From Platycnemis pennipes (Eukaryota > Arthropoda > Insecta > Odonata > Platycnemididae): a stretch of 64,000 nt of DNA. Both the position numbers and the translations under genes were made by a program. Positions 1-12,480 of this stretch are shown here, one piece after another. Location: positions 34,853,773 through 34,917,772 of the forward strand of contig OW121850.1 of NCBI GenBank assembly GCA_933228895.1, in the 5' to 3' direction. Within the stretch, counting starts at the first letter, position 1; every line of letters starts with the position of its first letter. The notes under the pieces are model-generated. The model did not search any database, was not told the DNA's origin, and saw nothing but the letters and a program-made list of their open reading frames with translations.

Positions 1-234
1 AGGGCACTCGTCCCCGTTTACGCACAATGGCTCTTTATTTCATAGAAATGCAGATGTTGCATATATCCCTGGATAAATCGAATGTGAATATTAGTAAATG
101 GCTCTCGAAGGTGAAAATGAAATCAAGTCTGTAATTGAGACTTTGCAGCCCTGGTCTTTGTGATAAAATAGGAGAATCATACATGATTTTTAGATTTATG
201 AATTAAAAACAGAATAAAAATCAAATGTATATGA
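1..234. other. Unassigned sequence at window edge
   Basis: AT-rich sequence before the hairpin element. No convincing coding frame or repeat was recognised. Confidence 0.4.
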
Positions 235-354
235 ATAAATGAAAAGATCTTTGTGGACTCCACAGTAATTTTTATTGGGACGACCTAGGTTTCGACACGT
301 ATAGTGTCGTCATCAGGTCTGATCTATCATCAGGACTAAGATCTTTTCATTTAT
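235..354 (-). repeat. Hairpin element, Penelope-like terminal repeat (candidate)
   Basis: A perfect 17-bp inverted repeat (235-251 and 338-354, left arm ATAAATGAAAAGATCTT) encloses about 86 bp that contain a hammerhead-ribozyme-like core on the minus strand. Penelope-like elements are known to carry hammerhead ribozymes in their terminal repeats, often in inverted arrangements, so a solo terminal repeat is the likeliest origin. No RT or GIY-YIG reading frame is visible beside it. The family assignment is an inference; the inverted repeat is directly visible. Confidence 0.6.
277..319 (-). ncRNA. Hammerhead ribozyme-like motif
   Basis: On the minus strand the order is CTGATGA (316-310), a 6-bp stem CGACAC/GTGTCG (309-304 with 298-293) with loop TATAC, then AAAC (292-289), then a short stem ACC-TA-GGT (290-283) followed by C282, the expected cleavage position. 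The flanks CAG-side GAC (319-317) and GTC (281-279) pair as the base of helix I. This reproduces the hammerhead core with a minimal helix III, as described for Penelope-type ribozymes. One departure is that the G of the usual GAAA box is also the closing base of helix II as drawn, or else C309 is unpaired. Activity is unknown. Confidence 0.6.
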
Positions 355-1826
355 CCAGAATGGAGAACTTCCACCATATCTTGCCGGAATTTGTTTCCTC
401 TATTAAATATATATGACTCAAAGCTAAGATATAAGAACCTAAGCATGCGTGAAGGAGGAGGTGGAGTTCGTGAGAAGGCTTCTTCTACCAGTAGCTAGTG
501 AAGGCTGATTTTTCGAGTTTTACCGTTTTTAGTTGCTGTAGTCGACAACAGGTGTATCTGTTCGTACGTAAGCAAAACTGTAATAAACTAACAATTTAAT
601 GCTGTGAGGGACGCATTTGAATGGATAGTAGGAGGAAAATTTGTTTGACCTCGCAGGGTTTTTTCAGTATACTTAGAGGAAAAGTACATGGTCTAAGGTT
701 TTGAACGTACCTACCTATCATTAGAGCCTGGTTACATTGGGTTTAGGGATTTATGGGCAAACATTTAATCATGCTGTGGTTAAGGAGATTATAGTCAATA
801 TAGAGACCATTTTTGGATCAACACGATATGCGTAAATGGTTAAAAATGAAAATAATGATCTTCTTGGGAAGGAAGAAGATATTTTTAGAAGGATAGTGAA
901 CATCGTGAACATGCATCTTGCATTCTACGAAGCATTTAAACAGGTGGAAAATTTTTATCGGTAATGTCAACATTTCGATGAAATTTCAATATCTGTTACT
1001 TTTATTGAAAGACGTAATAGATGTGCTTGTTTGGATCACATGCAAAAACTATAAGTTGCTATATAAGCCTAATTATAATATTTTTAAGCATACGCCAAGG
1101 AAGTAAATAATTTTATCTGTAGTTGCCAAGGGTATATTCGGAAAAAGTGTTTTCTGTTTTAGTGCTTAACAAGACATCCACAAAGAAAAAATCATTCACC
1201 TTGACCGAGATCTCCCGAATTCTAGCCAATTGCTTTAGCGTGTTGATCTGTTAAGGCGTCAATGGCATCAATGGGTTTCTAGAAATCCACCGAGTCACGA
1301 TGAGTGACTTTTCCTCTGTGGAAATCATGCTGTAAGTTACCTGCCTTAAGCTTTATCGTGGCTTATTTGCAATCCTTAAATCTACGTTCTCAATTTAGTC
1401 GGGCGCTCATAATGCAGGGTTTGCTTTTAATAAAGAATTATCATCCATAATACCACGGGCTGCACCATGGCTCGATTGACCTGTTCCAATTTGGAGAGTT
1501 TCTGACCATTTCACATGTAACGCCCGTGAATTATCTGGAGAGTATTCGGACGACTTTATCTCTTTTCGATATCTAAAGATCCTGGTGAAAAAATATGATT
1601 GCTATTATTTGGATATAATTTATTACTGTAGGTTTGATAGCCACAAAATGATATTACTTCAATAGAATAATCACTGGGAGCAAGTGCAGGCATATCTAAT
1701 GTTTCAATTAGTGCCTTTTAACTGATACCTATTCCTTTTTAAAAAAATTCACGTGAATAACCAATTTATCTCAAACCAGTTTCTCAAATAATTTGCAAAT
1801 AAAGTTTCGTTACACTTAGGTCAATA
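355..1826. other. Unassigned AT-rich sequence
   Basis: Only short open frames, none with recognisable protein features. No tandem repeat or terminal inverted repeat was seen. Confidence 0.4.
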
Positions 1827-2111
1827 CAGGGGCGTCAGAACTATTTTCGCTGGGAGGGGCCAGCCTTGTAAAGGGCCCGGCTCCTATGAAAAGGGCCCGC
1901 ATTTTTTTGCAGATGGGAGGGGGTAGATACTAGAATTCCGCTAAAAGTGCATATGAAGGAGATAGAACATGCGTCAGAAGGGAAAAGGCAAGCTGGAAAC
2001 AAGTGAAATTTAATTTTTATTAATGAAGACTCATTTCTCAAGGGCCCGGGGCAAATTCTGGGGGGGGGGGGGGGGGGGGGGGGGCTCTGTCCCCCACTTC
2101 CGACGCCACTG
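1827..2111. mobile_element. Non-autonomous hAT-type element (MITE)
   Basis: The ends are inverted: the left begins CAGGGGCGTCAGAA and the right end, read on the other strand, begins CAGTGGCGTCGGAA. The flanks are 8-bp near-identical direct repeats, GGTCAATA (1819-1826) and GGTCTATA (2112-2119), 7 of 8 matching. CAG-type termini and 8-bp target duplications are hAT hallmarks. At 285 bp with no transposase frame it must be non-autonomous. The interior has several GGGCCC-rich blocks and a long G run. Confidence 0.75.
2060..2084 (+). repeat. Poly-G run of 25
   Basis: An uninterrupted run of 25 G inside the hAT-type element, after a GC-rich stretch. It could form a G-quadruplex and is a likely site of length variation or sequencing error, so its exact length is doubtful. 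Confidence 0.85.
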
Positions 2112-3240
2112 GGTCTATAAAACGTTATTTAATGGATCTGCCGAATGTTTTCAAACGATATTAATTATGCAAATAATTCTACCTGTTGCAATTAACCAAA
2201 ATCGGCTGAGTAACCTGGCAGACTTTCTTGCGTATAGTGTGGTGTTTATGAATTATTTCTCACTCTTAATAGTCAGAATTCATGTAATACCAAATCATTT
2301 CTTTTTATGGTGGAAAAATAGTCATATGCACTACGTATGTTGACCCTTACTAGAAACCTCCCGAAAATGGAGGCCTCTTGTTTTGATTATATTATCGGTA
2401 TTCAAGTCAAACAAAAATTTATCCACGCTTGATTGCCATTGGTGAAGAAAAAATATAGAGAATATATACGTAGTTATCGGAGTGGAACTATCTTGGTGGT
2501 AATGAATAAACCCGTGTTACTTATGACGTAACGGCCGATAGTTTAGGAAGTCATGTCTTTTCTCACTCCATTTAATCGTTCGGCCTATATAGGAAGGACT
2601 CATCAGTCCTTCCTATTGCATCTGGTTCCCATTTAGAGCGCAGCCTTACGAATTTCAATACTCAGCTTAGTGCCCGCCCTAACAATCGTCATATTACTCC
2701 TCCTACGTTACATGTTTCCATGATTTCTCTCATCATCGTATTCTCTCTCTTTTGATTTCTTTGCTTATCTCCAAAAATTAATTTCTGTGGCTTGCATATT
2801 TTATTGTAAAGCTACGTAAAGCCTTGTACTGCCCACCGTGAAAAGCGTTTCTGATTTTATTATTTACTACGTCTACACCCTCACTGGAGGGTTTTAAATG
2901 TTGGGGTTTCTAACTTGATTTTTAATCCCATTTTCGTATACATAGCATGCTTTTCTGCACTCACTGATTGTATTTTCACAATCTCTAGCAGTTATTACCT
3001 GGGCGTCAGCAAGGAGTTTTGAAATGATTATACTTTCTTCCTCCCCGCACTATTCTCTTCCATTCTGTTCCGCCGACGTTCAAATAAATATTGAGTATTG
3101 GAGGGGAAAAGCAATATTCTCTTGAAAGTCCTTAGTTTGTAATGAAGGACCGGAATACATTTGAGCATAGTTAAATAACACATTTGTAATTTTACTACAT
3201 TCTTTCGGCTTCCAAAAATTCGTGGTCCATTTATTTCAGA
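2112..3240. other. Unassigned sequence
   Basis: AT-rich DNA with short frames only. No family recognised. Confidence 0.4.
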
Positions 3241-3390
3241 TATTTCTAGAGCTTCGTATAACATTCTCCTGTGAACACTATACCAGGCCTTCTCGAGGTC
3301 AGTGAAGATTAATTGTATTCCCTTATTTTTCCCTTTTACAAGTTTCACAAGTGTTTGTCTCACTGTTCGTACGTAGTCTGTACGGAAAGT
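3241..3390 (-). pseudogene. Reverse transcriptase fragment (non-LTR LINE remnant)
   Basis: A minus-strand frame open from 3546 to 3028 contains an RT-like core: FRTDYVRTVRQ, where RTs have FRK-GT, then an acidic/basic linker, then LIFTDLEKAWYSV, which matches the palm motif FxDLEKAFDxV with its catalytic Asp in DLEKA. The homology covers about residues 54-100 of the frame; the rest is not recognisable. The fragment lacks the endonuclease and the later FADD motif, so it is a decayed piece of an RTE-like LINE. Confidence 0.7.
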
Positions 3391-3904
3391 AATGAGCTTT
3401 GCGATGGGAAAAAAGGTTTTATGCCTATTCGATAACAATACCTGACCATCAAAGTATGTCCTTCTGATTTCCCAAATTAAGTTCAGTGGCCTTCCCATCG
3501 ATGGAAGTAACGCTTTTTTTATTGGAACCTTGCAGTGTGTTCGCATTTTCTCCTAGTGGCTCCCGAAAACATATCCAATTAGAATCATATTCGACTTTGT
3601 AAACAGCCGGAAATTAAAAGGAGCCATGTCAGGAGAGTAGTGACCCTGAAAAACCAGAGTAACGCCACGCTTGGCCAGGAAAGTCTGTGTGTATGGTGTG
3701 GCGAACAAGCTAGAGCATTGTTATGGTGCCGCAGCTATAGCTGCATCATATGAACTATAGTTCCTTGCGTCCCACAGCTCTGGTCACTTGCACTGATCCT
3801 CGTCACGAACACGACTGCGTTCTCGGTAGCGCACTTTATTTCTTTAACGTTGATTCTACCAAAAATTTTTCATGCTGGGGAACGACGGTCCTCCTTGATC
3901 ATGG
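3391..3904. other. Unassigned sequence
   Basis: The minus-strand frame of the RT remnant continues to 3546 without recognisable domain. Nothing was identified from there to the next element. Confidence 0.4.
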
Positions 3905-4474
3905 CAGTGGCGTAGATACGGGGTTGTTTAGGTTTTAAACCCCACCAAACATTTCTGCATTCTGCCCACCAAACATGTTTACCTGAATTCGTAAATTACC
4001 ACTTCTATCGCTTAGTACCTATAAGTATGTTTAACGTTCTACCCACCTAGCGTTTTTCACTTTACCCCTGAGCACATTTAAAATATGATCACGTTCTTCA
4101 ATTGGTAATATGTCCTACGCTGCAGGAATAACAATAAGAACATGGAGTGAACATTTTAAAAAATTCTCACGCTTCATATTAATATCATAGGAATTCGCAT
4201 ATGGACGTGCCGATACCAATGCATCATTTCACTACTAATATTCAGTAACTGTGTCCCGTAATTTACTATATTTAGTATACTTTGCACAAGCGTTTAGAAT
4301 TTTCCTTATTGGGCTGAAAAATGTAGTTAAAAATGCAGTAAAATGAATTTTATTCACGAAAAGAGAATGTTAATTTAATCACTGTTTCAGTGAAGTATAA
4401 TATAAATATCATTTTATGATAATGCGCATAAATATTTATTAAACCTCCTGAAGGAAATCCTGCGTACGCCACTG
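3905..4474. mobile_element. Non-autonomous hAT-like element
   Basis: The left end reads CAGTGGCGTAGATACGGGG. The right end on the opposite strand reads CAGTGGCGTACGCAGGATTT, an 11-base identical terminus with partial similarity beyond. The flanking octamers GATCATGG and GATAGTTG share 5 of 8 positions, consistent with a decayed 8-bp target duplication. There is no coding capacity in the 570 bp. The terminus resembles that of the element at 1827, so both may depend on related transposases. Confidence 0.55.
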
Positions 4475-5094
4475 GATAGTTGTCCTCACCTTCCCGATAA
4501 CAGGAGTATTCCGGCTGGTTAATGTTCTTCTAAAATGCTGGTTACTCACCACGGATCATCAGCCATTTTTGAAAAGCTTCTCGCCATCTGTTTAATTTAT
4601 GTAACGCTCATTGAATCATCAACGAATGGCTGATGAATCTTCCAGGTGATCCCTGCTTAGGTAACCCTAGTTTAACATAGAAATTGATGCAATAACGCCC
4701 CTACAAACGTTCGGTCATTGGTACGAAAATGAGAGTTAGACGAATTCATAATGCACCTTATCACTCTCTGGCTACTGGTGCGATTCCTGGTGATGCAAGA
4801 TTAAAAATCATGCCTACGCATGTTTCATCTTTGTGTCTATATTATTGCCAAGTATTGATCATCACTCGCTACCGTTTAAAAAAGAATGGGATACTTTTTG
4901 CACAGACCTCGTAGATACTTACTGTGCATGATCTCAACTGTGAAACCACATTGTACTTTTAAGGATACACATTTCCGATCCAGTCGACTTTTAATTATCT
5001 TTTCCAAAATCTTCATCAGTGCCATTTGTTGCACCGGAAGATGAGAAAACTTTAGAATCATAAACGTGACGAGAGGTGCTTCAAAGATTAGTTT
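4475..5094. other. Unassigned sequence
   Basis: Short frames only on both strands; nothing recognised. Confidence 0.4.
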
Positions 5095-5350
5095 GAATAT
5101 TAGCGAGATAAACGCAATAATTAAACGGAAAGCTGAGGAGCATCTGGGTATAGACCTGTTTCGATTCAGGAAAAGTAAGGATACGAAATAATCAACTTTA
5201 CTCCAGAATTAAAGAGAGCAAACCTACTTGCTTTGAAATTGTGGATTCGGAGAAAGCTTTTTACAACATCGAATGATAGTAAATTCTTGGTTTTCTAAAG
5301 GAAATGAGAGTTTCGTACAATGACAGCGAAGTTTACCGCAGCTTTACCAC
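5095..5350 (+). pseudogene. RTE-type RT fragment
   Basis: The plus strand shows, across small frame changes and a stop, KAEEHLGIDLFRFRKSKDTK, then VDSEKAFYNIE, then LKEMRVSYNDSEVYRSF. The same three blocks occur in the same order in the plus-strand RTE copy around 39280-39510 (FGFRKSKGT, VDLEKAF, GVSYSD). They are the fingers and palm of a LINE RT. The Asp of the VDLEKAF block is kept, the Leu is replaced by Ser, and the stop after DTK and the missing ends show a dead fragment. Confidence 0.75.
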
Positions 5351-6475
5351 AGACGTATTGTACTCGGAGTGCACCCCACATGGCGCTAAACAGGCGACCG
5401 GTACCTCAAGAAAAATCTCTGCCTCTACCGGAACTACTAGCCGTCGGGATGGGAGGCCAGTACTTTCGCCACCACACCAGACCGATTCCCGCAGTTAATA
5501 CGAGTAGCATGTTTTATTTTGGAAATATTTGGCGTGTATTTGTTGATTTCCCTAAAACATTTTCATATTGATTTACAGTTGCTGTGAGAGACTAGACGAG
5601 ACAATCTTTTTGTGAGACGAGATGATGCCACCATTACGAGACTCTCGAAAGAAGAACAATGCGATTAATTAGGCACAAAGATCTCCTCGGCATTATTATC
5701 GAAATCACTACTTATGGCATTTATATAGTAGCATTCATGATATTTTCCCTGAGTGTTAATGCCTAAATGGCAACTTTCAAGCATGTTCACCGCATGACCC
5801 ACGCTTTTCGCTTTCCGGCTGAGCTCTCTTTCTTCCGGTAAATACCAATCAATATAAATAGAAAGAATTTATTGAAATATTGGACAATTACATATTAAAA
5901 ACGGTCAGGACCTGCGAATTACAACGCCGCCAAGAACGAAATTCTACGACGCCCCAGTTTTGAAGTGCTAACAGAGATCAGAATTCTTCCTCCATGGTGC
6001 TAACTTTTTATAGTTATAATTGATAACAATTGTTTTCTATTTTCTTTTATGCAAACTTAAAACTTATAGTATGCATGAAAAACTAGTCTATATAACAATT
6101 ATTAAACTTTGGTTGTTATTTAATAAGTTTTTGTTGAGTTACAAATCATCAAAGTTGGCACTTTGCTCGACAACCGTCAAAAAATGGCCCTTTTTAAGTT
6201 ACACCTGTGGTAAAAATGTTTAATTTACCGTCAAATAAGGGAGCATTAAATAAGTAAAATGATGGTGTGATTAGAGTTTCTGTAGGTATTCCTGTTATTT
6301 TGTTATTTGTATCCTAAATCACATGCACATAATTTCTGCGCCGACAGTAGATTGCAATCCCAAGCCCGCTACACACTCGCTCGGACAGAGTGGTCGCTAT
6401 GGGAACTTTCACACTCGCGTGGGGGTTCCGCAGGCGGGGAAGCCGTCCGAGAGGGGTTTTAGAGAATGGAGAGAG
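5351..6475. other. Unassigned sequence
   Basis: AT-rich with small frames; the last 100 bp are GC-richer. No element termini were identified. Confidence 0.4.
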
Positions 6476-6477
6476 GG

Positions 6478-6596
6478 GTAACCTCAGAGGGTAACCTGCT
6501 TTCCAGCGCCTCCTATCGGTATCATTTTCAACTACGGGTAACCTCAAAGGCAATCTGCTTCCAGCGCTGCCTCTTGGTAACATTTTCAACTACGGA
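6478..6596 (+). repeat. Two copies of a 60-bp repeat
   Basis: Two adjacent, diverged copies, each opening GGTAACCTCARAGG and closing CATTTTCAACTACGG, offset by 60 bp. Each carries the GGYAACCT box that recurs throughout the satellite domain to the right, in the same orientation as the 177-bp array. Confidence 0.7.
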
Positions 6597-6734
6597 TAAG
6601 CACAACATGGGACGTGATACTGCCTCAATTTATAACGCTTAATGCACGTAATAAGCAAACCACAAAGGCGTATACCCATCAATGGTGATATAGTTTATAA
6701 TTGTCTTCTGAAAATACTTGAATAATTTTTCGGA
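6597..6734. other. Link between 60-bp and 177-bp repeats
   Basis: AT-rich linker; no further repeat unit was recognised. Confidence 0.4.
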
Positions 6735-7575
6735 TGTTATACGGTAACCTTGATGGCAACCTCAGCTTCTTATGTTGTGTTTTTCATCAGGATCATAAGC
6801 AAACAGTTTAAATTGTTTATAATGTTATTCGGATGCAAACTAAGGCAACCTTGATGGTAACCTTGCTGACATAAACAGAAACATTGAAAATTCATGCATA
6901 ATTTTTGGATGCAATATAGGGTAACCTTGATGGCAACCTCAGCTTCTTATGTTGTGTTTTTCATCAGGATCATAAGCAAACAGTTTAAATTGTTTATAAT
7001 GTTATTCGGATGCAAACTAAGGCAACCTTGATGGTAACCTTGCTGACATAAACAGAAACATTGAAAATTCATGCATAATTTTTGGATGCAATATAGGGTA
7101 ACCTTGATGGCAACCTCAGCTTCTTATGTTGTGTTTTTCATCAGGATCATAAGCAAACAGTTTAAATTGTTTATAATGTTATTCGGATGCAAACTAAGGC
7201 AACCTTGATGGTAACCTTGCTGACATAAACAGAAACATTGAAAATTCATGCATAATTTTTGGATGCAATATAGGGTAACCTTGATGGCAACCTCAGCTTC
7301 TTATGTTGTGTTTTTCATCAGGGTCATAAGCAAACAGTTTAAATTGTTTATAATGTTATTCGGATGCAAACTAAGGCAACCTTGATGGTAACCTTGCTGA
7401 CATAAACAGAAACATTGAAAATTCACGCATATTTTCGGATGCAATATAGGGTAACCTTGATGGCAACCTCATCTTCTTATGTTGTTTTTTTCCATTAGCA
7501 TCATAATCAAAACGTTTAAAGTGTTTATAATGTTATTCAGATTAAAACTAAGGGAACCTTGTTGGTAACCTCATC
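6735..7575 (+). repeat. 177-bp tandem repeat array
   Basis: About 4.7 units with a period of 177 bp, measured from the GGTAACC box (T at 6745, 6922, 7099, 7276, 7452). The three central units are nearly identical; the first and last have diverged, as is usual at array edges. Each unit holds two box pairs, GGTAACCTTGATGGCAACCT and GGCAACCTTGATGGTAACCT. Confidence 0.92.
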
Positions 7576-8849
7576 TTAAAATTTGGATCTATTATTGTTT
7601 ATGTAATCGAAGAGCATGAAACAATTAATGTTGAAACATCATAATAGTCTGCAGCTGCAATACAATGTAACCCCATAGGCAAAATTGATGTGACCACAGC
7701 TTACAATGATTAAATTAACCACAAGATATGGAATATATATGGAAAAATATATGGAATTGTTTGCTGCATTATTGTATACAAATGGATGTTCTAAAGGGTA
7801 ACCCTTCCATTGAAGTTCTTCTTTTTGTGTTCCTTAACAATGATTTTTGTTTAATTATCAACTTCTTTATCAAGACCATTATTCCCAGGAATGACATATT
7901 ATGATCATGATACACTCGAGTGTAATAATGTCTGGAGTACAATAGAAACTCTTCACATTTGTCTTATGTGGTCAAATATATTTGGTATTGAATGCTAACT
8001 ATATATAATTAACATACAAAAGATACCAAATATGTCCCAAAATTTTTCAAGGACCAAAATCATCAATCTATCTTGTTTCTCTGGATTAGAATTAGGTAAA
8101 TGGATAGGAGATAGAGCATCTTCATAGGAACACAAGCATTAAAGCATATATGAGAACAGTATTAAAATGGAGTTGTCCTAAAAGGCACGCAGTAGTCAGG
8201 TATGCTTTAAAGGAAATCAAATTCCAGTCAGCCCCTGAATGAGTGATCAATCATTCTGTGGAGGACTTTCCAATAATTTTCAATCTTATAGAGCTGTAGA
8301 TAGAGGGAATAGAGTACTATATTTGATTGCATGAATACATTGATACAGTTCATCAAAAGTATTCAGGCTCTCATAAATGGAAGCAGTTCTTGTTTTAAAA
8401 AATGTCTGTCAAGTTTGTATCAGTGAAGTTAAAATTTTTAATTCAATATACTAACAATGGCGACAGAAGGAGATGGGTGAAAAAGGAATCAGTCAGTTCC
8501 TGAGTGCTGGCCATTTGACAGACATGGCAGGAAATTGTTAGTCAGAATAAAGAGCATTATATATTTAATATTGTCGTGGAGCAATCAAACTGAAAATCTT
8601 TGAAAGAAGAAGATGTAATGTGTAAAATAATTTCTCTGTCACAAGAACAGTAATAAATACATATATAGAACAAGTCAAAGATACAAACAATATCATGGTT
8701 TTAAAACTCATCTACAGAGTAGAAGGCATTGGACAATAAAATATGCTTTAACTTCATTTTAAATGCCACTGTGCAACCGCTAACCTTAATTTAACGAGGC
8801 AGGAAATTTTATAAGATACATAAAATGTGTCCTAGGACAGCTGGCATCT
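7576..8849. other. Spacer between two oppositely oriented satellite arrays
   Basis: About 1.3 kb of AT-rich, single-copy-looking DNA. Two weak box remnants lie near its left side (around 7665 and 7795). No ORF of note. The GGYAACCT boxes point one way to the left of it and the other way to the right. Confidence 0.6.
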
Positions 8850-10189
8850 ATATTGGTAGTTATTATTGGAGTATATGTTATAAACATAATAAGCTTAGGT
8901 TACTCTATTCAGCATGCAGTATGTAATTACAGACGGTTTGTTTACATGCTGCACGATAAAACTTTCGAAACTGAGGTTGCCATCAAGGTTGCCCTTGAGG
9001 TTACCCTATATTTAAATGTATTAATTATAGGAAAACGTTCCACATTCTGTGTCCGTATTGTGAATTAGAAAACATAATAAGCTTAGGTTAATCTATTAAG
9101 TATGAAATATGTAGTAACAGAATGTTTTGTTTACAAAACGAATGATAAAAAGTTTCAAAACAGAGGTTGCCCTTAAGGTTACCTTTGAGGTTGCCCTATA
9201 TTGCAATCCAATAATAATAGGAAAACGTTCCACATTCTGTGTCCGTATTGTGAATTATATAAACATAATAAGCTTAGCTAACTCTATTAATTACGAAATA
9301 TGTAGTAACAGAATGTTTTCTTTACAAAACGGACGATAAAAATTTTCAAAACAGAGGTTGCCCTTAAGGTTACCTTTGAGGTTGCCCTATATTGAAATCT
9401 AATAATTATAGGAAAACGTTACACATGCTGTGTCCGTATTGTGAATTATATAAACATAATAAGCTTAGCTAACTCTATTAATTTCGAAATATGTTGTAAC
9501 AGATTGTTTTCTTTACAAAACGAATGATAAAAATTTTCAAAACAGAGGTTGCCCTTAAGGTTACCTTTGAGGTTGCCCTATATTAAAATCTAATAATTAT
9601 AGGAAAACGTTCAACATTCTGTGTCCGTATTGTGAATTATATAAACATAATAAGCTTAGCTAACTCTATTAAGTACGAAATATGTAGTAACAGAATGTTT
9701 TCTTTACAAAACGAATGATAAAAATTTTCAAAACAGAGGTTGCCCTTAAGGTTACCTTTGAGTTTGCCCTATATTAAAATCTAATAATTATAGGAAAACG
9801 TTCCACATTCTGTGTCCGTATTGTGAATTATATAAACATAATAAGCTTAGCTAACTCTATTAATTTCGAAATATGTAGTAACAGAATGTTTTCTTTACAA
9901 AACAAATGATAAAAATTTTCAAAACAGAGGTTGCCCTTAAGGTTACCTTTGAGGTTGCCCCATATTAAAATCTAATAATTATAGGAAAACGTTCCACATT
10001 CTGTGTCCGTATTGTGAATTATATAAACATAATAAGCTTAGCTAACTCTATTAAGTACGAAATATGTAGTAACAGAATGTTTTCTTTACAAAACGAATGA
10101 TAAAAATTTTCAAAACAGAGGTTGCCCTTAAGGTTACCTTTGAGGTTGCCCCATATTAAAATCTAATAATTATAGGAAAACGTTCCACA

Positions 10190-12480
10190 TTCTGTGTCCG
10201 TATTGTGAATTATATAAACATAATAAGCTTAGCTAACTCTATTAAGTACGAAATATGTAGTAACAGAATGTTTTCCTTACAAAACGAATGATAAAAATTT
10301 TCAAAACAGAGGTTGCCCTTAAGGTTACCTTTGAGGTTGCCCTATATTAAAATCTAATAATTATAGGAAAACGTTCCACATTCTGTGTCCGTATTGTGAA
10401 TTATATAAACATAATAAGCTTAGCTAACTCTATTAATTTCGAAATATGTAGTAACAGAATGTTTTCCTTACAAAACGAATGATAAAAATTTTCAAAACAG
10501 AGGTTGCCCTTAAGGTTACCTTTGAGGTTGCCCATATTGAAGTCTAATAATTATAGGAAAACGTTCCACATTCTGTGTCCGTATTGTGAATTATATAAAC
10601 ATAATAAGCTTAGCTAACTCTATTAAGTACGAAATATGTAGTAACAGAATGTTTTCTTTACAAAACGAATGATAAAAATTTTCAAAACAGAGGTTGCCCT
10701 TAAGGTTACCTTTGAGGTTGCCCCATATTAAAATCTAATAATTATAGGAAAACGTTCCACATTCTGTGTCCGTATTGTGAATTATATAAACATAATAAGC
10801 TTAGCTAACTCTATTAAGTACGAAATATGTAGTAACAGAATGTTTTCCTTACAAAACGAATGATAAAAATTTTCAAAACAGAGGTTGCCCTTAAGGTTAC
10901 CTTTGAGGTTGCCCTATATTAAAATCTAATAATTATAGGAAAACGTTCCACATTCTGTGTCCGTATTGTGAATTATATAAACATAATAAGCTTAGCTAAC
11001 TTTATTAAGTACGAAATATGTAGTAACAGAATGTTTTCTTTACAAAACGAATGATAAAAATTTTCAAAACAGAGGTTGCCCTTAAGGTTACCTTTGAGGT
11101 TGCCCTATATTGAAGTCTAATAATTATAGGAAAACGTTCCACATTCTGTGTCCGTATTGTGAATTATATAAACATAATAAGCTTAGCTAACTCTATTAAT
11201 TACGAAATATGTAGTAACAGAATGTTTTCTTTACAAAACGAATGATAAAAATTTTCAAAACAGAGGTTGCCCTTAAGGTTACCTTTCATGTTGCCCCATA
11301 TTAAAATCTAATAATTATAGGAAAACGTTCCACATTCTGTGTCCGTATTGTGAATTATATAAACATAATAAGCTTAGCTAACTCTATTAAGTACGAAATA
11401 TGTAGTAACAGAATGTTTTCCTTACAAAACGAATGATAAAAATTTTCAAAACAGAGGTTGCCCTTAAGGTTACCTTTGAGGTTGCCCTATATTAAAATCT
11501 AATAATTATAGGAAAACGTTCCACATTCTGTGTCCGTATTGTGAATTATATAAACATAATAAGCTTAGCTAACTCTATTAAGTACGAAATATGTAGTAAC
11601 AGAATGTTTTCTTTACAAAACGAATGATAAAAATTTTCAAAACAGAGGTTGCCCTTAAGGTTACCTTTGAGGTTGCCCTATATTGAAGTCTAATAATTAT
11701 AGGAAAACGTTCCACATTCTGTGTCTCTATAGTGAATTATATAAACATAATAAGCTTAGCTAACTCTATTAAGTATGAAATATGTAGTAACAGAATGTTT
11801 TCTTTACAAAACGAATGATAAAAATTTTCAAAACAGAGGTTGCCCTTAAGGTTACCTTTGAGGTTGCCCTATATTAAAATCTAATAATTATAGGAAAACG
11901 TTCCACATTCTGTGTCCGTATTGTGAATTATATAAACATAATAAGCTTAGCTAACTCTATTTATTTCGAAATATGTAGTAACAGAATGTTTTCTTTACAA
12001 AACGAATGATAAAAATTTTCAAAACAGAGGTTGCCCTTAAGGTTACCTTTGAGGTTGCCCCATATTAAAATCTAATAATTATAGGAAAACGTTCCACATT
12101 CTGTGTCCGTATTGTGAATTATATAAACATAATAAGCTTAGCTAACTTTATTAAGTACGAAATATGTAGTAACAGAATGTTTTCTTTACAAAACGAATGA
12201 TAAAAATTTTCAAAACAGAGGTTGCCCTTAAGGTTACCTTTGAGGTTGCCCTATATTGAAGTCTAATAAATATAGGAAAACGTTCCACATTCTGTGTCCG
12301 TATTGTGAATTATATAAACATAATAAGGTTAGCTAACTCTATTAATTACGAAATATGTAGTAACAGAATGTTTTCTTTACAAAACGGACGATAAAAATTT
12401 TCAAAACAGAGGTTGCCCTTAAGGTTACCTTTCATGTTGCCCTATATTGAAATCTAATAATTTTAGGAAAACGTTCCACA
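10190..12480 (-). repeat. Higher-order repeat, copy 1 (about 12 units)
   Basis: The order of variant 191-bp units in this block is repeated in the next block. Diagnostic variants include GCCCATATTGAAG at 10530, CTTTCATGTTGCC at 11284, GTGTCTCTATAG at 11721 and AAGGTTAGC at 12325. Confidence 0.8.

Noticed and set aside
8853..9339. Short ORFs in the first satellite units
   Set aside because: They arise from repeat sequence, are not maintained through the array and show no protein features.
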